64,000 bases of DNA from NCBI GenBank assembly GCA_043228905.1, contig JBHGNT010000009.1, positions 10,230,001 through 10,294,000 of the forward strand. Reading direction: 5' to 3'. Below the pieces are notes generated by a model that searched no databases, was not told the DNA's origin, and saw nothing but the letters and a program-made list of their open reading frames with translations. Shown here piece after piece: positions 43,375 to 55,054 of the stretch. The position numbers and the translations under genes are program-made. The first letter of the stretch is position 1. The number at the start of each line of letters is the position of its first letter. Origin of the DNA: Azolla caroliniana (Eukaryota > Polypodiophyta).

Positions 43375-45525
43375 ATATTTGTATCACAAAGTATTCATTT
43401 GTTCTTCAACTCTCCCTATTGAATTGTTTGTTTCGTTGACTATTACCACATTCTTATTATTTGTATATCTTATTCGGTATAGTTTCTCTTAGTCCTGTTA
43501 TATTCTTACATCTATATCCCATTCCAATTCCTAGGTCCTAATATTTTACGGTTAGTTTTACGCTTTTAGCTATCTATAGTATTTTCCTTGTTTGTAGTTG
43601 TGGTCAAAATATTTTGAAAGGCGGTGACCCCTTCTAATCTCTTCACCAACCCTTATTCACATACTAAACTAATTTTTAGCTTGATAGTAATTTTGGTTAT
43701 ATTTATAGGTCATATTAATGATTTTGCATAAAGCACTATGATAATTACGCTCATATTATATTATTTATATATAAAAAAACAAATAAAGAAATGAAACATA
43801 TGAGTAATGATGCATTTGAACATTTTCCTCGGAATACCATTTATAATAAAGCTTACCATGTAGCCTACATTCATTAAATGACAAATTGTTTTATATGAAC
43901 TCATATTAGATAAAATCAGCCAAGAAATCCACTACATGTGCACCACATGGCTTGTATGCTAGAGCCTCCCGTTACTATAAAAGGAGAAGGGAGTATGCTC
44001 TCAAGCTATAGCATGAGATATATCGAGAGATATGTTGTGGAGAGAGATAGAAAAAAAGATGAGATAATAAAGAATCTTTAATATATGAAATGGCAAAGGT
44101 TCAAGTTTTTTTTTCCCAAAATGAAGTTACTTTCCCATTAGTTAGGAAGGATTATTACAAAGAGACTGTACAAGGAGGCTTATACACAAATCGGGGAATC
44201 TCCCTCCGATCAAGTTCAAGAAAATGAGACTACTTACATAGCCTTTCGGATTGACTACTTAAGGTAAGTAGATACCTATAGCTAAAAATGGTGCCCTTCA
44301 GTGTTGACTAGTACAAGCCAACTCTTGGGGCCTACGACGAAGGGAGGGTGGTAGGTGAGTCGGAAACAACTAGCGTGGGGGCTAGTAGTTCCACCTTGGA
44401 CCACTTCCTCCTTGTGCCACCATAGGCGTGTTCCGCCATTTCTGCCAAAAGCGCAAACGGGCAGTGACCACATCATTGGAATGGCTGCAAAACTCGTCCA
44501 ATTGCCCTCGTAGGCAGCTGATAAGCACAAAGGTTCAAGTCTTACCTCACATGGTGTTGACAAGTATTTCCTTATTTAAAGATTGTAGTTTACTTTTAAG
44601 AAAAAGAAGAGTGGGTGGATGATTTGTGATCGATTACCTTGCAAGAAAAAGGGGAAAGGTTTGAAACTATCTTGACACAACGGTCACAACCACTTAGTTA
44701 ACTCTAACATGGAAATATTATAGATTTTTTACATTTTCTCATATACCATTTTTGAGTTTATTTCTTTATTTCTTATCAATTTTTCTTTACTTCGTCTTAA
44801 CTTCTTGCCTTTTCATCCAAAATCTCAGTGATTCCTTTCTCACTTTCATGTTATCTTTTGTGCGAGCAGTGATATACGTCTATGTGAGCAACAATAAGCT
44901 TTTGTGCGAGCAACACCATCACAACATGTGGGTTGATTGCAAACGAACAGAGGGTATGAATTGAATTAGAGTTTTACTACAATGTGAGGTTACTAATAAG
45001 TGTGATATCCTTTGATCACTTCACATGAAATTGTCAATTGTGAACACACTAGGGCCTAAGGCTTTTTCATGTATGAGAAAGGTCGTTACCTTCTTATCTA
45101 GGGAGGTTCAAGTTATGTTGAGAACTATGTCATGTGTCAATGACTCTTATTACTTAGCACGTGTGATCCTCGCGGAACCCAAGGGTACAACTCACATCAA
45201 CATTCAATGATGTAAGGCATCAACCCACATGTCAACATTCAATGATGTAGGTGGTCTATCTCATGTCATTGTTGAGGAATAATTAGGTGGTCTAGCACCC
45301 TTTTTTCTTTTTTTGGTTTTTAATTCTTTATGTTTTGCTTAACATTTCATATGACTCGAGCACTCCTATTTTCTTACTTTGTTCTATAACTCCTTTTGCT
45401 TAAATAATTACTTAGACTCTAACAATTAATATCAAAGTACACTAATTTTGTATCATGTTTTTACTTGCTTTTTTTGCAATTCCTAGAGACAAAAATAAGG
45501 CACAACCTCTCGATACGAAAACAAG

Positions 45526-45568
<43 letters not shown>

Positions 45569-46217
45569 ACAATGACACTAATTGAATTGTTGCATTCTTC
45601 ATCTTGTCCCTACTTTAACATCGTTTGCTACACCCTTAAGTGATATATTTGGACAATTGAGCTCAACGACATTGTTTTTTCCTCACTTCTTGACAAACTA
45701 CAATGGTTTTTCATCTTGATCACATCTTCAGCTTAGGGTTATAACACCCCAACAAGAACGACAATTGATTGTGATATTAATTCAAAAGTGTGGTTAGTAT
45801 TGTTGAGTTCACAAGGATTCCATTTTATGTGATCACTTCACACATAGTTCCCATTTTATGCCAACATCCATGGACCAATTGATATCCAAACTATATAAAG
45901 GCCTCTAGCGTCACATTAAGAGTAAGGGGAAAATAAGATACTTATTAGACATTAGAAATTCTCATAATATACATATTTGTGTGGACTAAGAAAATGTAGT
46001 TAATAGATGCATCCACTAAACAATCTAAGTTACAAAAATGTGTTGATTAGAAAATTTACTAATAAATGTGTCCATTAAACAATCTAACGTAATTCAAACT
46101 TAATGATTTAAAAGCTAAAACCATGTTTCTCCCACAAACCTTCAATAGACTAACAAGATAAGGAACTACGCAACAAAAATTCCTTGTCTAGCAAACTCAA
46201 AGAATCATTAGATTAGA
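43375..46217. other. AT-rich intergenic DNA, no gene recognised
   Basis: Short frames only. A possible old LTR promoter lies near 43968-44090 (ACTATAAAAGGAG). A GA microsatellite occurs at 45529-45567. The GC-richer patch at 44280-44540 has no domain I know and ends in a B-box-like GGTTCAAGTC. Confidence 0.5.
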
Positions 46218-46374
46218 TTATCTTGTTGTGGATCCCATAAACAAGTATACAAAACATCATGTTATGAAAAACTATAAGCAACTTCAAGAACAACTATCTT
46301 GTTGTGGATCCAATATACAAGTATACAAAACGTCGTGTTATGACAAACTATAAGCAACTTCAAGAACAACTAAT
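46218..46374 (+). repeat. Tandem pair of about 80-85 bp
   Basis: ATCTTGTTGTGGATCC through CAACTTCAAGAACAACT occurs twice in succession (46218-46290 and 46291-46374) with few differences. Confidence 0.85.
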
Positions 46375-46454
46375 GTAGGTATACTCTTTGATTTGTATTT
46401 CTCACATAGCCCACTCCCATGCATAGGTTTGATCACATTTTTAATTAAAAGATT

Positions 46455-46760
46455 GTTGGTTTGTATCAAGAATAATAGGTTTACACGAAGAAGTGTGAAA
46501 CTCAATCCCATTGTTCTCCTCTTTCCTTATGAAAGTGAAATAATTGGGCATGTTGGCAATGTGCTATTCATTATATTCAATTTAATCATATAAGATCGAT
46601 CGTTGGTCACACTTCAATCACATAAGTTCTTGGTTTATATAAAAAATAATAGCTTTGGTAAAGAAGTTCAAAACCCAATGCCACATTTCTTAACTTTCCT
46701 TTCGAAAGTGAAATAATAGGGCTTGCTAGGAATGTGGCATTCATTATCTTCCTTTCTAAA
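46455..46760 (+). repeat. Diverged duplication of about 125 bp
   Basis: 46455-46580 and 46629-46760 share GGTTTRTAT, AATAATAG, GAAAGTGAAATAAT and TTCATTAT in order. It is older and more diverged than the neighbouring tandem pair. Confidence 0.65.
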
Positions 46761-47793
46761 AGATTACAAATCTTTTCAATATCATATGCATACCGCACAC
46801 ATTTCAAGTAGTTCAAGACATGTGCCATTATCTTTCTTTCTCAAAGATTACAATCTTTTCCATATCATATAATGCACACATTCCAAATAAAATAAAGAAT
46901 GTTGAATAGGTCCCAACCTAACCTCTTCCCTGTTCTTCATGGAGTGGGTATTTGTAGGATCAAGGAAGAAGGTTAATGCACATACTTTGACATTGTTTAT
47001 CTAGGAAGTAGCACTCTCAAACACAATGTAAAGAAAAGGAGGCTCCACAGAATCCCATTATTGTCATCCCAAATTAGGTCCAACAAATTGGCTTAACAAG
47101 ATTTGATGTACTAGTAAGGTGGCCGACTCACTACTGGAATTGTGTAGATTAAACCAACTTCAAGTTCAATATGCCCTAAAACATTAGTAGGGTCATGGCA
47201 GTCATTTGGTTCTATGGACAAACATAAAGGTCAACAAGATTGGAAAACATAAAATGTGTTGCATGCGTGGGACGAAAGCTATTAAAATCCTATCCGACAT
47301 GTGTATATCTTAGCCCAATATGCCCTTTCCAAGGGGTGTCCCTCCCCATTGTTGGAAGATACATGGATTGATCATGCAATGCCAAAAGAACTCTTAGAGA
47401 GCTTCCCAAGGAACTTGCATATTTGGTCACTCTTGAAGTCAAGAAAGGTAGGGGGCTGCCATTAGAATGGACCAATTCCTTTTCTACAGACACAATTTAA
47501 GCAACACCATCGTTAGAACCCCCCGGATCTCTAACCTTCTTTCTCAGACATAAAAACACGAGAGACCTCGATCCATGTTTTGAGTTCATAAACAAGAACA
47601 TCCATTATTGAAAAACAAAACAAAAAGAGGCCCAGTGGGACAAAAGAAGACATCATCACACTGGGTACAGCAAAATGAGACACCATTTGCATTTGTCTGT
47701 ATGTATTAACACACCCTAACTCTTAAGTAATCCATGGCTGAAAGGGGGCTAGCTACTCCCATGGACCTGTTACTAATAGCTTGAGGAATGAGG
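46761..47793. other. Intergenic sequence downstream of the GASA gene
   Basis: Unique sequence of mixed composition. The first 200-300 bases below 47793 should hold the 3' UTR of the minus-strand GASA gene; no unambiguous poly(A) signal stands out. Confidence 0.45.
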
Positions 47794-48051
47794 CTAAGGG
47801 CATTTGCTAGTGCCTTTGGAGTTCTTGAGGGAGGCATAGCAGGGGCACACCTCCTTGTTGCCGACTGTACCAGGGGGCACACATTGGCACTGGTTGCAGC
47901 AGATCATGCAGTAGCGAATGCAGCGCTTCGCGACCCCCGCGAGGCTGCACCGAACATTGCAGCTGCCAGGGCAATCTACACCAAATTCATCATCATCAAG
48001 AGCAATGTAATCACTTGCATTTGAGACTAGAAGAAGCACATGTATAGATAG

Positions 48052-48104
<53 letters not shown>

Positions 48105-48296
48105 CACATACATACACATACAGAGATGGATGAGAATTTTACCCATGGGTAGCAGTATGCGGCTCAGGGGACCGAATCGCGGTGTCACAGCCGATGCCTG
48201 AGCTACAGGGATGGGAGACCATTCTGAAGTAGTCAGCATTATTAGGGTTAGGAGGAGGAGAGAAGCCATGGCCTTCATGGTAGGAGGAGGAGCCAT
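47794..48296 (-). CDS. GASA/Snakin cysteine-rich secreted peptide (two exons)
   Basis: Exon 1 is 48296-48143 and exon 2 is 48026-47794; the 116-bp intron begins GTAAAATT and ends TTCTTCTAG. They encode 128 residues. An N-terminal hydrophobic core ([14 protein letters not shown]) with VAQA before a likely cleavage point indicates secretion. The C-terminal GASA domain has all 12 cysteines in family order ([29 protein letters not shown], final KCP). Family members are gibberellin-responsive apoplastic peptides in growth and antimicrobial defence. The first ATG (48296) is used; in-frame ATGs at 48278 and 48269 would also keep the signal peptide. It is the only apparently intact host gene here, with a TATA box upstream. 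Confidence 0.92.
48053..48099 (+). repeat. CA microsatellite in the GASA intron
   Basis: An uninterrupted (AC)n run of about 47 bases lies within the 116-bp intron, so about 40 percent of the intron is a repeat likely to vary in length. Confidence 0.93.
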
Positions 48297-48360
48297 TGCA
48301 CAGAGAGAGAGAGAGAGAGAGAGAGCATTAGGAAATTGGTGTGTAGTGGAAGAGAAGGGC

Positions 48361-48366
48361 TTTATA
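48361..48366 (-). promoter_or_regulatory. TATA box of the GASA gene
   Basis: The minus strand reads CTATAAAGCC about 65 bases before the ATG. A (CT)n tract, typical of plant 5' UTRs, lies between (48302-48325). Confidence 0.7.
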
Positions 48367-48425
48367 GCCTTCTCGATATTCTGTTCGTACGGTAGCATTT
48401 ATGAGAAGTATTGAATAGAGACTTG

Positions 48426-49009
48426 TGTTTATTTTATTTTATTTGGGGGCTTTTTTCTTCTTCTTTTTGTTATTTATATATATATATCCTGTGAATATGA
48501 CAGACATTCAATTTTTCTCCTTTTTTGTCTGCCATAAACGTTCGTCCCATTCCAAGAGCTCACAATCTTACACAAAAACAGAACAAAAAGGACAGAAACA
48601 TAATAATTAGTAAATAATAAATAATAACACTATTGATGAGCTGGCAATTACACCCCATCAACAACTACACATACATACATGTTGATGTCACACATGATAT
48701 ACATGCATACATATGGTAGAGTAATGAAGAAGCATCTCTCTCTTAGGAACAAGAGCCTATAGGGACCATTTTCTTAGGGGTGATCAGTTTTACAGTCCGA
48801 TAAACTTTGTAATCATGCTTGTACAACATGAGACTTGCTCTCCTCCCATCTATATCCAATTATGTATGTAGGTTGTCATCCTTCTCATGGCTTAGCTTTA
48901 TTTATTAGCTCTATACCACTACAATGACTTTGTAAGAAAGCTTGTTGGATGTGTCAATGTAACACTTGCTTCTCTTCCCAACTATCCAATCTCTAAGATG
49001 CCAACCCCC
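48426..49009. other. Intergenic, upstream of the GASA gene
   Basis: T-rich and TA-rich sequence (TATATATA near 48475), then unique sequence. Distal promoter elements of the GASA gene may lie here, but I recognise none firmly. Confidence 0.45.
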
Positions 49010-50185
49010 CCGCCCCACCTCCCTCCTCAAATGCCATAACCAAACTTTATACCATGGCTCTCCTCCCAACCATTCACCATGTAACTACTCATTTCCCTAG
49101 GTTGCACAAATAATCTCAAGCCTCTATATACATGTAACATATATGTGTCGTTGTCGAATTGGACTATTGGAGTCTACCCTAATATATATGTACTCCCATA
49201 TTCATTCGGACCTCATCATTACAATTTAGGAGTTTAACTATTGAATGTTTTTACAAAATCTTAATTTCCCTTCCATGGAGAAGAGGTCCCTTCCCATTCT
49301 CCTTTTTATTCAATGTAATGGCTCTCTATCTCTCTCCTGCAGCATGCCTTCTCATTTCCTAAAACATGTACAAAGAAAAATGTGCAAATAAACGGAACAA
49401 AGATATGGCCACACAAGGATGAAGAAAGTCTAATGTGAGGATGTATGTGTAAACAAACACATGTAGAAAGTCCAAATAAAAGAAGATTTTATGGACTCCA
49501 AAACTCCCAACATCCACTGTGGGAGAAGGATCAATATATACTCGAATCCCATTATTAATCAAAAGGATTTTTTAAATGTATTATTATGTTCTCTTCTAAA
49601 TTAGTTCCATTACTCTTTTGTGCACAATCTAGAATACCTAGGCATACATTTGATTACCTTAAATGTAAGCATTCAAGATCCATAATGTAGTCATAACTTA
49701 TAAGCATACATGTCTACCATGTGCTTGCTTTTTTCTTATTGCATCCGAAGTTTTTCTACGATTTCGTCTTATCGGTATGCCTTTGAAAAGCCATTAGAAC
49801 TCATGTAACCATCCTTGCAATTTGACATTTATTGTCAGTTTGATCTTGGCAAGCCTAGTTGGTGGCGAACATTTACCTAAATTGAAAGATGTCATTACTT
49901 TAGTATTATTTCTTCATGGCAAGCCTATTGTAGCAACTAACTTTGAACATAGCCATCACAACTTCAAATATATATTTGTTCATCATAGATACCCTGGCCC
50001 ATGTGACAACCATGAAGAATAGTTGTTCCAACTTCAAATTTGGATGCATGTGAATAGTGCAAAAAACTTAAAATAGGACAAAAAGTTAATTGATCAAATA
50101 ATGGCAACACCCAAGTGGAGGGCAAAGAAATATTGAAGAATGAGACGAAAATGAAAAAGTATAGTTACTCTCTCTCTCTCTCTTC
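49010..50185 (+). repeat. Dispersed intergenic repeat R, copy 2
   Basis: Collinear with 15960-18360 in the same orientation but lacking the 1-kb tandem-repeat section. The two ends of R are contiguous here at about 49345, so this copy may show the state before the expansion. It ends at a short CT run. Confidence 0.75.
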
Positions 50186-50269
50186 ATAAAAGCACACAAT
50201 TATGTTAATTGTATGTAAAATCCACTTAGTTACAACACTTCTTAGTCTCCTCTACCTATAGGCTACAAT

Positions 50270-51575
50270 ATGCCTATGTATGGAGAGGGACGTCCTGTAA
50301 TGCCATTAAAAATCTTGAATATGCATTTGAGGAAATGATCCCCACATGCTCTAACATCCAAAAATTCCACATGAGAATACCTTTCAGCTTCTTTATATAG
50401 GCTTTCATCCCATGTCTATTATCAAACATGAAAGCATTACATATATTCCAATTGTGTTGTAGTCCCCAATAACGTAAAAGTTGGAACAATGTCTCCATCT
50501 CATCATTTGAACCATTTTGAACATATTGAGAAAAAACCCATTGTTGAGGTCTCAAACAACAACGGGTTAAAACTTCGCAAATGTTCGATAAGTACTTCCA
50601 AATGGTATACGCTATAGAACATTTAATGAACTTATGTGTACTATCCTCCAATGGAACGATGCAAAAGAAACAAGTGCCAGACCCTAGTCCTTGTCGCTTT
50701 AAGGCCAAACCTAATGGGAGCCCACCAATCCATATGAATACCTTTGTACGCAATGGTAGTTGGGAATCCCAACCACCTTGTAATATTTTCCACCACCTTG
50801 AATCTGACTTACATACATTCCACAACTTCTCTGCTTTAGGAAATAGCCAAGATAATGATGTCATTGCATGATGATACAATATATTTGTAGTGACCTGCAT
50901 CAAGCGTGTACCTCTTGTAACTGCCAATCCACACAAGGTGCAACATTTGTTTTCAATGGCAAAGATCCTTGCAACAATTGTATATCTTGTAATTTCTTTC
51001 AACTACATCTTCCAAATATACAATCCCCAATCGAAATAAACGATTGAATTGAGATCTCAACATCTCTTTCCCATGCCAAAACAACACTCGAGAAGAAACA
51101 AGAAATTCATTTTGTAATGAATTATAAGATTCTCGATCACTTGATGGTCCCCACTCAAAAAAAGATAATGCATCTTGCCATGATCTTACCAAATATTATC
51201 CACATATAGAATGTCGAATCTTTAGAGGAATACTTCCATTAAGTAATGACCACCAGGATGCTTGAATCTTTGTTTTCCTGTGCACCAATCTGTCATTCTC
51301 AATAAAATATTGCATCATAGATATCCATAGTTGATCTTGTTGACATATATCTCATAATAATGCAAAACTACTAGCCATCAAATGCATTTCCAAATCCAAT
51401 ATTGCTGCACCACCTAACCTTTTGGGAGTAGTCAAATGATCCCATGAAATCCATGTAACTCCCATCATTTCTCCCTTTCGCCATAACATGAGTCGAATAG
51501 GTTGTAACATGTTTTGTAATGCCTTCTTAGTCCAAGGTAGTAATGATAAAAAATATAATAACATGGGTATTGTAA
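50270..51575 (-). pseudogene. LINE reverse-transcriptase C-terminal region (zf-RVT)
   Basis: Minus-strand frames give WTKKALQNMLQPIRLMLWRK, then GVTWISWDHLTTPKRLGGAA, and further on LPLRTKVFIWIGGLPLGLAL with CFFCIVPLEDSTHKFIKCSI. These are the end of plant LINE ORF2: the W-KRGG-G region and the zinc-binding reverse-transcriptase domain (CxxC, H, C). Frames are broken by stops and shifts. The upstream RT and endonuclease are cut off by a copia LTR at 51581. Confidence 0.85.
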
Positions 51576-51580
51576 AGAAT

Positions 51581-52037
51581 TGATGGTGATTCTTGTGTAG
51601 CGGAATAGATGTGCGTTATGTGCGTATATGTGTGAGAGAAAAAGAGAGGAGAGAAAAGAGAACTCAAGATAGATATATGAGAGGAAAATGGAATACTCAA
51701 GAAGAAGGTGTATATTTCACAAGTAGAATAAGATTTACAAAATGTAGCATAACAAGGAGTCACAACCGACTTAGAATGAAGTATGAGGAGGGTGCTTTAT
51801 ATAGAGCCACCCTCTCTCTTCATTAACTAACTACAACAACCACTCTCTCTCTTGGGGAATGTGAAGACTCATAGTCATGGGGAATATGTAACTCATTAGT
51901 TATGTGTCAGAGAATATGATTCTATGACACATAGTTAATGTGTAGAGAGTAGTGGTGTGACTCTTGACCTTTGAGTAATCATAGATTCTCAATAGGTGTG
52001 TTCACACGTTGCACTATGTTGAGCTTGATTCTCAACA
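51581..52037 (-). repeat. 3' LTR of Copia L (457 bp)
   Basis: The minus strand starts TGTTGAGAATCAAGC and ends GAATCACCATCA. It is preceded (minus strand) by the purine-rich GAGCTTGAGGAGACG. A TATA-type CTTTATATAGAG lies near 51792. Confidence 0.83.
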
Positions 52038-53156
52038 CGTCTCCTCAAGCTCAACTCGGGTCGGTTCCTCGGATGGTATCCGGTTCTTGCTTGTACTCCC
52101 CCTCAAGCTTGGCAAGTCACGGATCGTTAATCCAAGGTCTGACATGAATTGCCGAAGCCTGTCGGCTCCTAAGGCTTTGGTGAAGATGTCGGCCGTCTGA
52201 AGATTCGTGTTGATGTGTTGAAGGTCGACATCTCCGACCTGTACGCACTCTTGAATGAAGTGATAGTGCACTTCAATATGCTTTGTGCGTACGTGGAACA
52301 CCGGGTTTCGAGCTAGATATATACTGGTCATGTTGTCTCAGTAAATGGGAGTTAGATCCTTGATGGGGACGACCAGATCCTTCAAAATCCTCTTGAGCCA
52401 TACGGTTTCACATGACGTTACGGTTGCGCCCCTGTATTCGGCCTCCGTACTCGAAAGAGCTACGGTTGGTTGCTTCTTGCTACTCCATGAAATTGCTCAG
52501 CTGCCAAGGGAGAAGACAAAACCAGAGGTTGATTGTCGATCGGCTTTGTAGCCGGCCCAATCGGCATCCGTGTACCCTTCGAGTCGAATTGGTGTGGCCG
52601 ATGCATAGAGGATGCCGTAATCCATTGTGCCACTCACGTATCATAATACTCGCTTAGCACAATTGAAATGGATATCTCGTGGAGTTTGCATGAATTTAGT
52701 AAGGAGGCCAACTGAATAGTTGAGGTTGGGTTGAGTGATCGTGAGATAGATGAGGCTCCCGATCAGTTGTCGATATTGAGTCGGCTCGCACTCGTCTATG
52801 CCGAAGTCGGCATCTAGTTTGAGGTTTTGATCAAGAGGGGTTGACACAGATTTGCACTCTGTCATCTCGAACTTGTATAATAAGTTGAGAATGTCGTGCC
52901 GTTGAGAGATCATAATGCCGGTCAGAATCCAAATTACTTCGATGCCTAGGAAGTAATGAAGCTCCTTCATGTCTGTCATCTCGAATTTGTTGCAGAGGAG
53001 GGATTTCACCTTGTTGATGTCGACCAAATGCTCACCTGCAATAACTAGATCATCCACGTATAGGATGATGATAATCAGGCTTCTAGAGTCGTTTCGTACA
53101 TAGAGGGAGTTGTTGGATTTCGACATTCTAAAGCCGATTTGATGAAGATATTGTGT
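52038..53156 (-). pseudogene. Copia L reverse transcriptase and RNase H
   Basis: RT keeps the catalytic IIIILYVDDLVIAGEH (about 53050) and KFEMTDMKELHYFLGIEV. The RNase H part (52640-52035) has [31 protein letters not shown] and ARNPVFHVRTKHIEV. Few stops (for example near 52345) make this one of the better-preserved copia fragments. Its upstream portion is cut by element M at 53157. Confidence 0.88.
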
Positions 53157-54014
53157 TGTCGTGAAGAATTTCGGCTAGAGGCGGAAACCGGGAAATATTG
53201 GCTACATCGGCGGGGTGCACCATATGCACTCACCCTCGTATAATTGTGTGAATAATAGGAGTTAAGTCAGGCCGAAGAATCCCATGTAAATCGGGATTTA
53301 TCCCACATTGTAACGCATCCCTCTCCTTGTTCTATAAAAGGAAGGGATGGTCCCTTGTAGAAGGGTTGCCCATTTTGAGTCTTAAGGGTATACCGTTTGT
53401 GTTTCTTTCGAGGGTTAGCTACATTCTTTCTCTTCTTCGTTTCTTTCTTGCTCCTTCTCGAGGAGTCGAGCAGGAGCTATGACGGCAACCTGTTAGGTTA
53501 GTTTCTCTTCTTCTGTGCGTAGCCGGCTCGCGGCCGAGGTGGTATGCCCCCCCCCCCCCCGTTGTAGGTTGCTTCTGCTTGGCCCTGTGCAAGACCCCGC
53601 TCGGCGCGATGAGCTCGAGAGATCCCCAACGGTGGCTTGGTGGCAGACTGCCGTTGTGACCTAGCCTACCTCAGTTCGAGTTGGAGTAGGAGTTGTAACT
53701 CACTCTTGTAATCATATATATATATATACAAGGTTGTGCATATTCGTGTCTCTGTCAGTGTTGGGTGCTTTCCCTTCCCTGTGTTTCCTGTACATAAGAG
53801 GTGTGCGTTGTGTCGTGTTGCGCGCGTGTTCTCGCCCTCTCTTCCTCTCTCGTGTTTGGTAGCCACCGGTACACGTCCGGAATCGCTTTGGTTCGCGCCA
53901 CCACCAGCGCAGCCGGGACCGGAGAGAAGTCGGCTTCCTACGCTCCATCACTCCCTAGTCCAAGACCCCCGTGGTCCCGCCCCCTTCTATACGCAAGCGC
54001 GAAACTTCGCGACA
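53157..54014 (+). repeat. 5' LTR of M (858 bp)
   Basis: TGTCG and CGACA form terminal inverted repeats, as in H, but the rest is different. TATA-type TCTATAAAAGGAAGG lies near 53330. A run of 14 C lies at 53547-53560 and a TA run at 53716-53728. Confidence 0.88.
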
Positions 54015-54018
54015 TCTT

Positions 54019-54034
54019 TGGTGAACCCGACGTG
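54019..54034 (+). promoter_or_regulatory. Primer-site-like sequence of M
   Basis: TGGTGAACCCGACGTG begins five bases after the LTR, identical to H and I. Confidence 0.68.
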
Positions 54035-54051
54035 AAGGGCGGCAAGGGAGC

Positions 54052-55054
54052 ATGGAGTCAGAAGATGATGATCTCACGGAGATGGTGGCCGAAGTGGTGT
54101 TGGAGTCTGCACGAGTGGTGATGAGGTGAGAAGCAGCGCAACAAGCGGTTGAGCGAGTGGTCGAAAGAGTCGGCCGTTTCAACGGGGACAAGGTCCCATT
54201 CTACTTGAAAGCCTACAACGCGGAAATGGAAGTGCGTGGCGTAGACGAGGCGTTGAGGCTGGAGTTCTTCTGTCAGGTCGTAGCTATCCGAATGCATGTG
54301 GAAGTAAAGGAGCTCCGTGAGGCTCATAGTTTGTGGGAGGCCTTCGAAGAGGCGCTCCTGAAGGCATACGGAGGGCGGCCGAAAGGCCGGGGAAGACGTG
54401 ACTTCGACCAATGGATATTGTCGGCGAAGACCCACCGGGGCGCAATGAAGGCGTTCCAAGAGTATGAGCGGCGGCTTGCTCGACTCCCGGAGCGGGAACA
54501 AGGTTTGGTGGGGGTGGAAAAAGTCCTGTTGTTCGTTAAGTCGATCGACTGAGCGGAATGGGAGGCCATCGGGATTGAGCTCGAAGACCAGGACGGAGCG
54601 AATGGCCTCACCAAGGACTGGTCGAAGGTCGGAAGGGTGTGTCAACGGTTAGATGATGAGTGAGCCGAGAAGGCTAAGAGGAAGGTGCGCGACGACGTGC
54701 CATCACAGCAGGAAGAGGCCGAATGGCAAAGAGAGTCGGCAAGGGTCGGCGTTGGGGCCAGGATTGCGGAGGCGTACGCAGCTCTCGAGGTGATGCTTGA
54801 GGAAGAGGAAAGATCGAGGCCGCAAGCCGAGACCGAGGAGACGGACATGCCCCACGTAATGGCAGAAGACAGGTACCCCGGTACCACGGGAGAGGGTGTG
54901 GAACATAACGCCCTCTCTACTTGTGGAGAATTGCCGACCGAGGACAAGGTCGGGAGCGGAAAAGAGCCCTCCACGCGGATCCCGGAGACTCCGGTGGTCG
55001 AGCCCGTGTGCCGACATGAGACCGAAGAGAAGGAAGGCGCTGACGAGGAGTCCT
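54052..55054 (+). pseudogene. M gag-like ORF with stop codons
   Basis: From ATG 54052 (MESEDDDLTEM) the frame runs with stops near 54128, 54550 and 54661. It has VERVGRFNGDKVPFYLKAYN and SLWEAFEEALLKAYG, which align with VERLVQRNGQFNGKDVSRYL and PTWEAFEEALKTTFA of H gag. The C-terminal part is acidic with no zinc knuckle and ends at 55054. It is likely the remnant of a capsid protein. Confidence 0.75.

Noticed and set aside
48027-48398. Single-exon reading of the GASA region through the GT repeat
   Set aside because: It would encode a Cys-Val repeat; a GT-AG intron removes it and joins signal peptide to the 12-Cys domain in frame.
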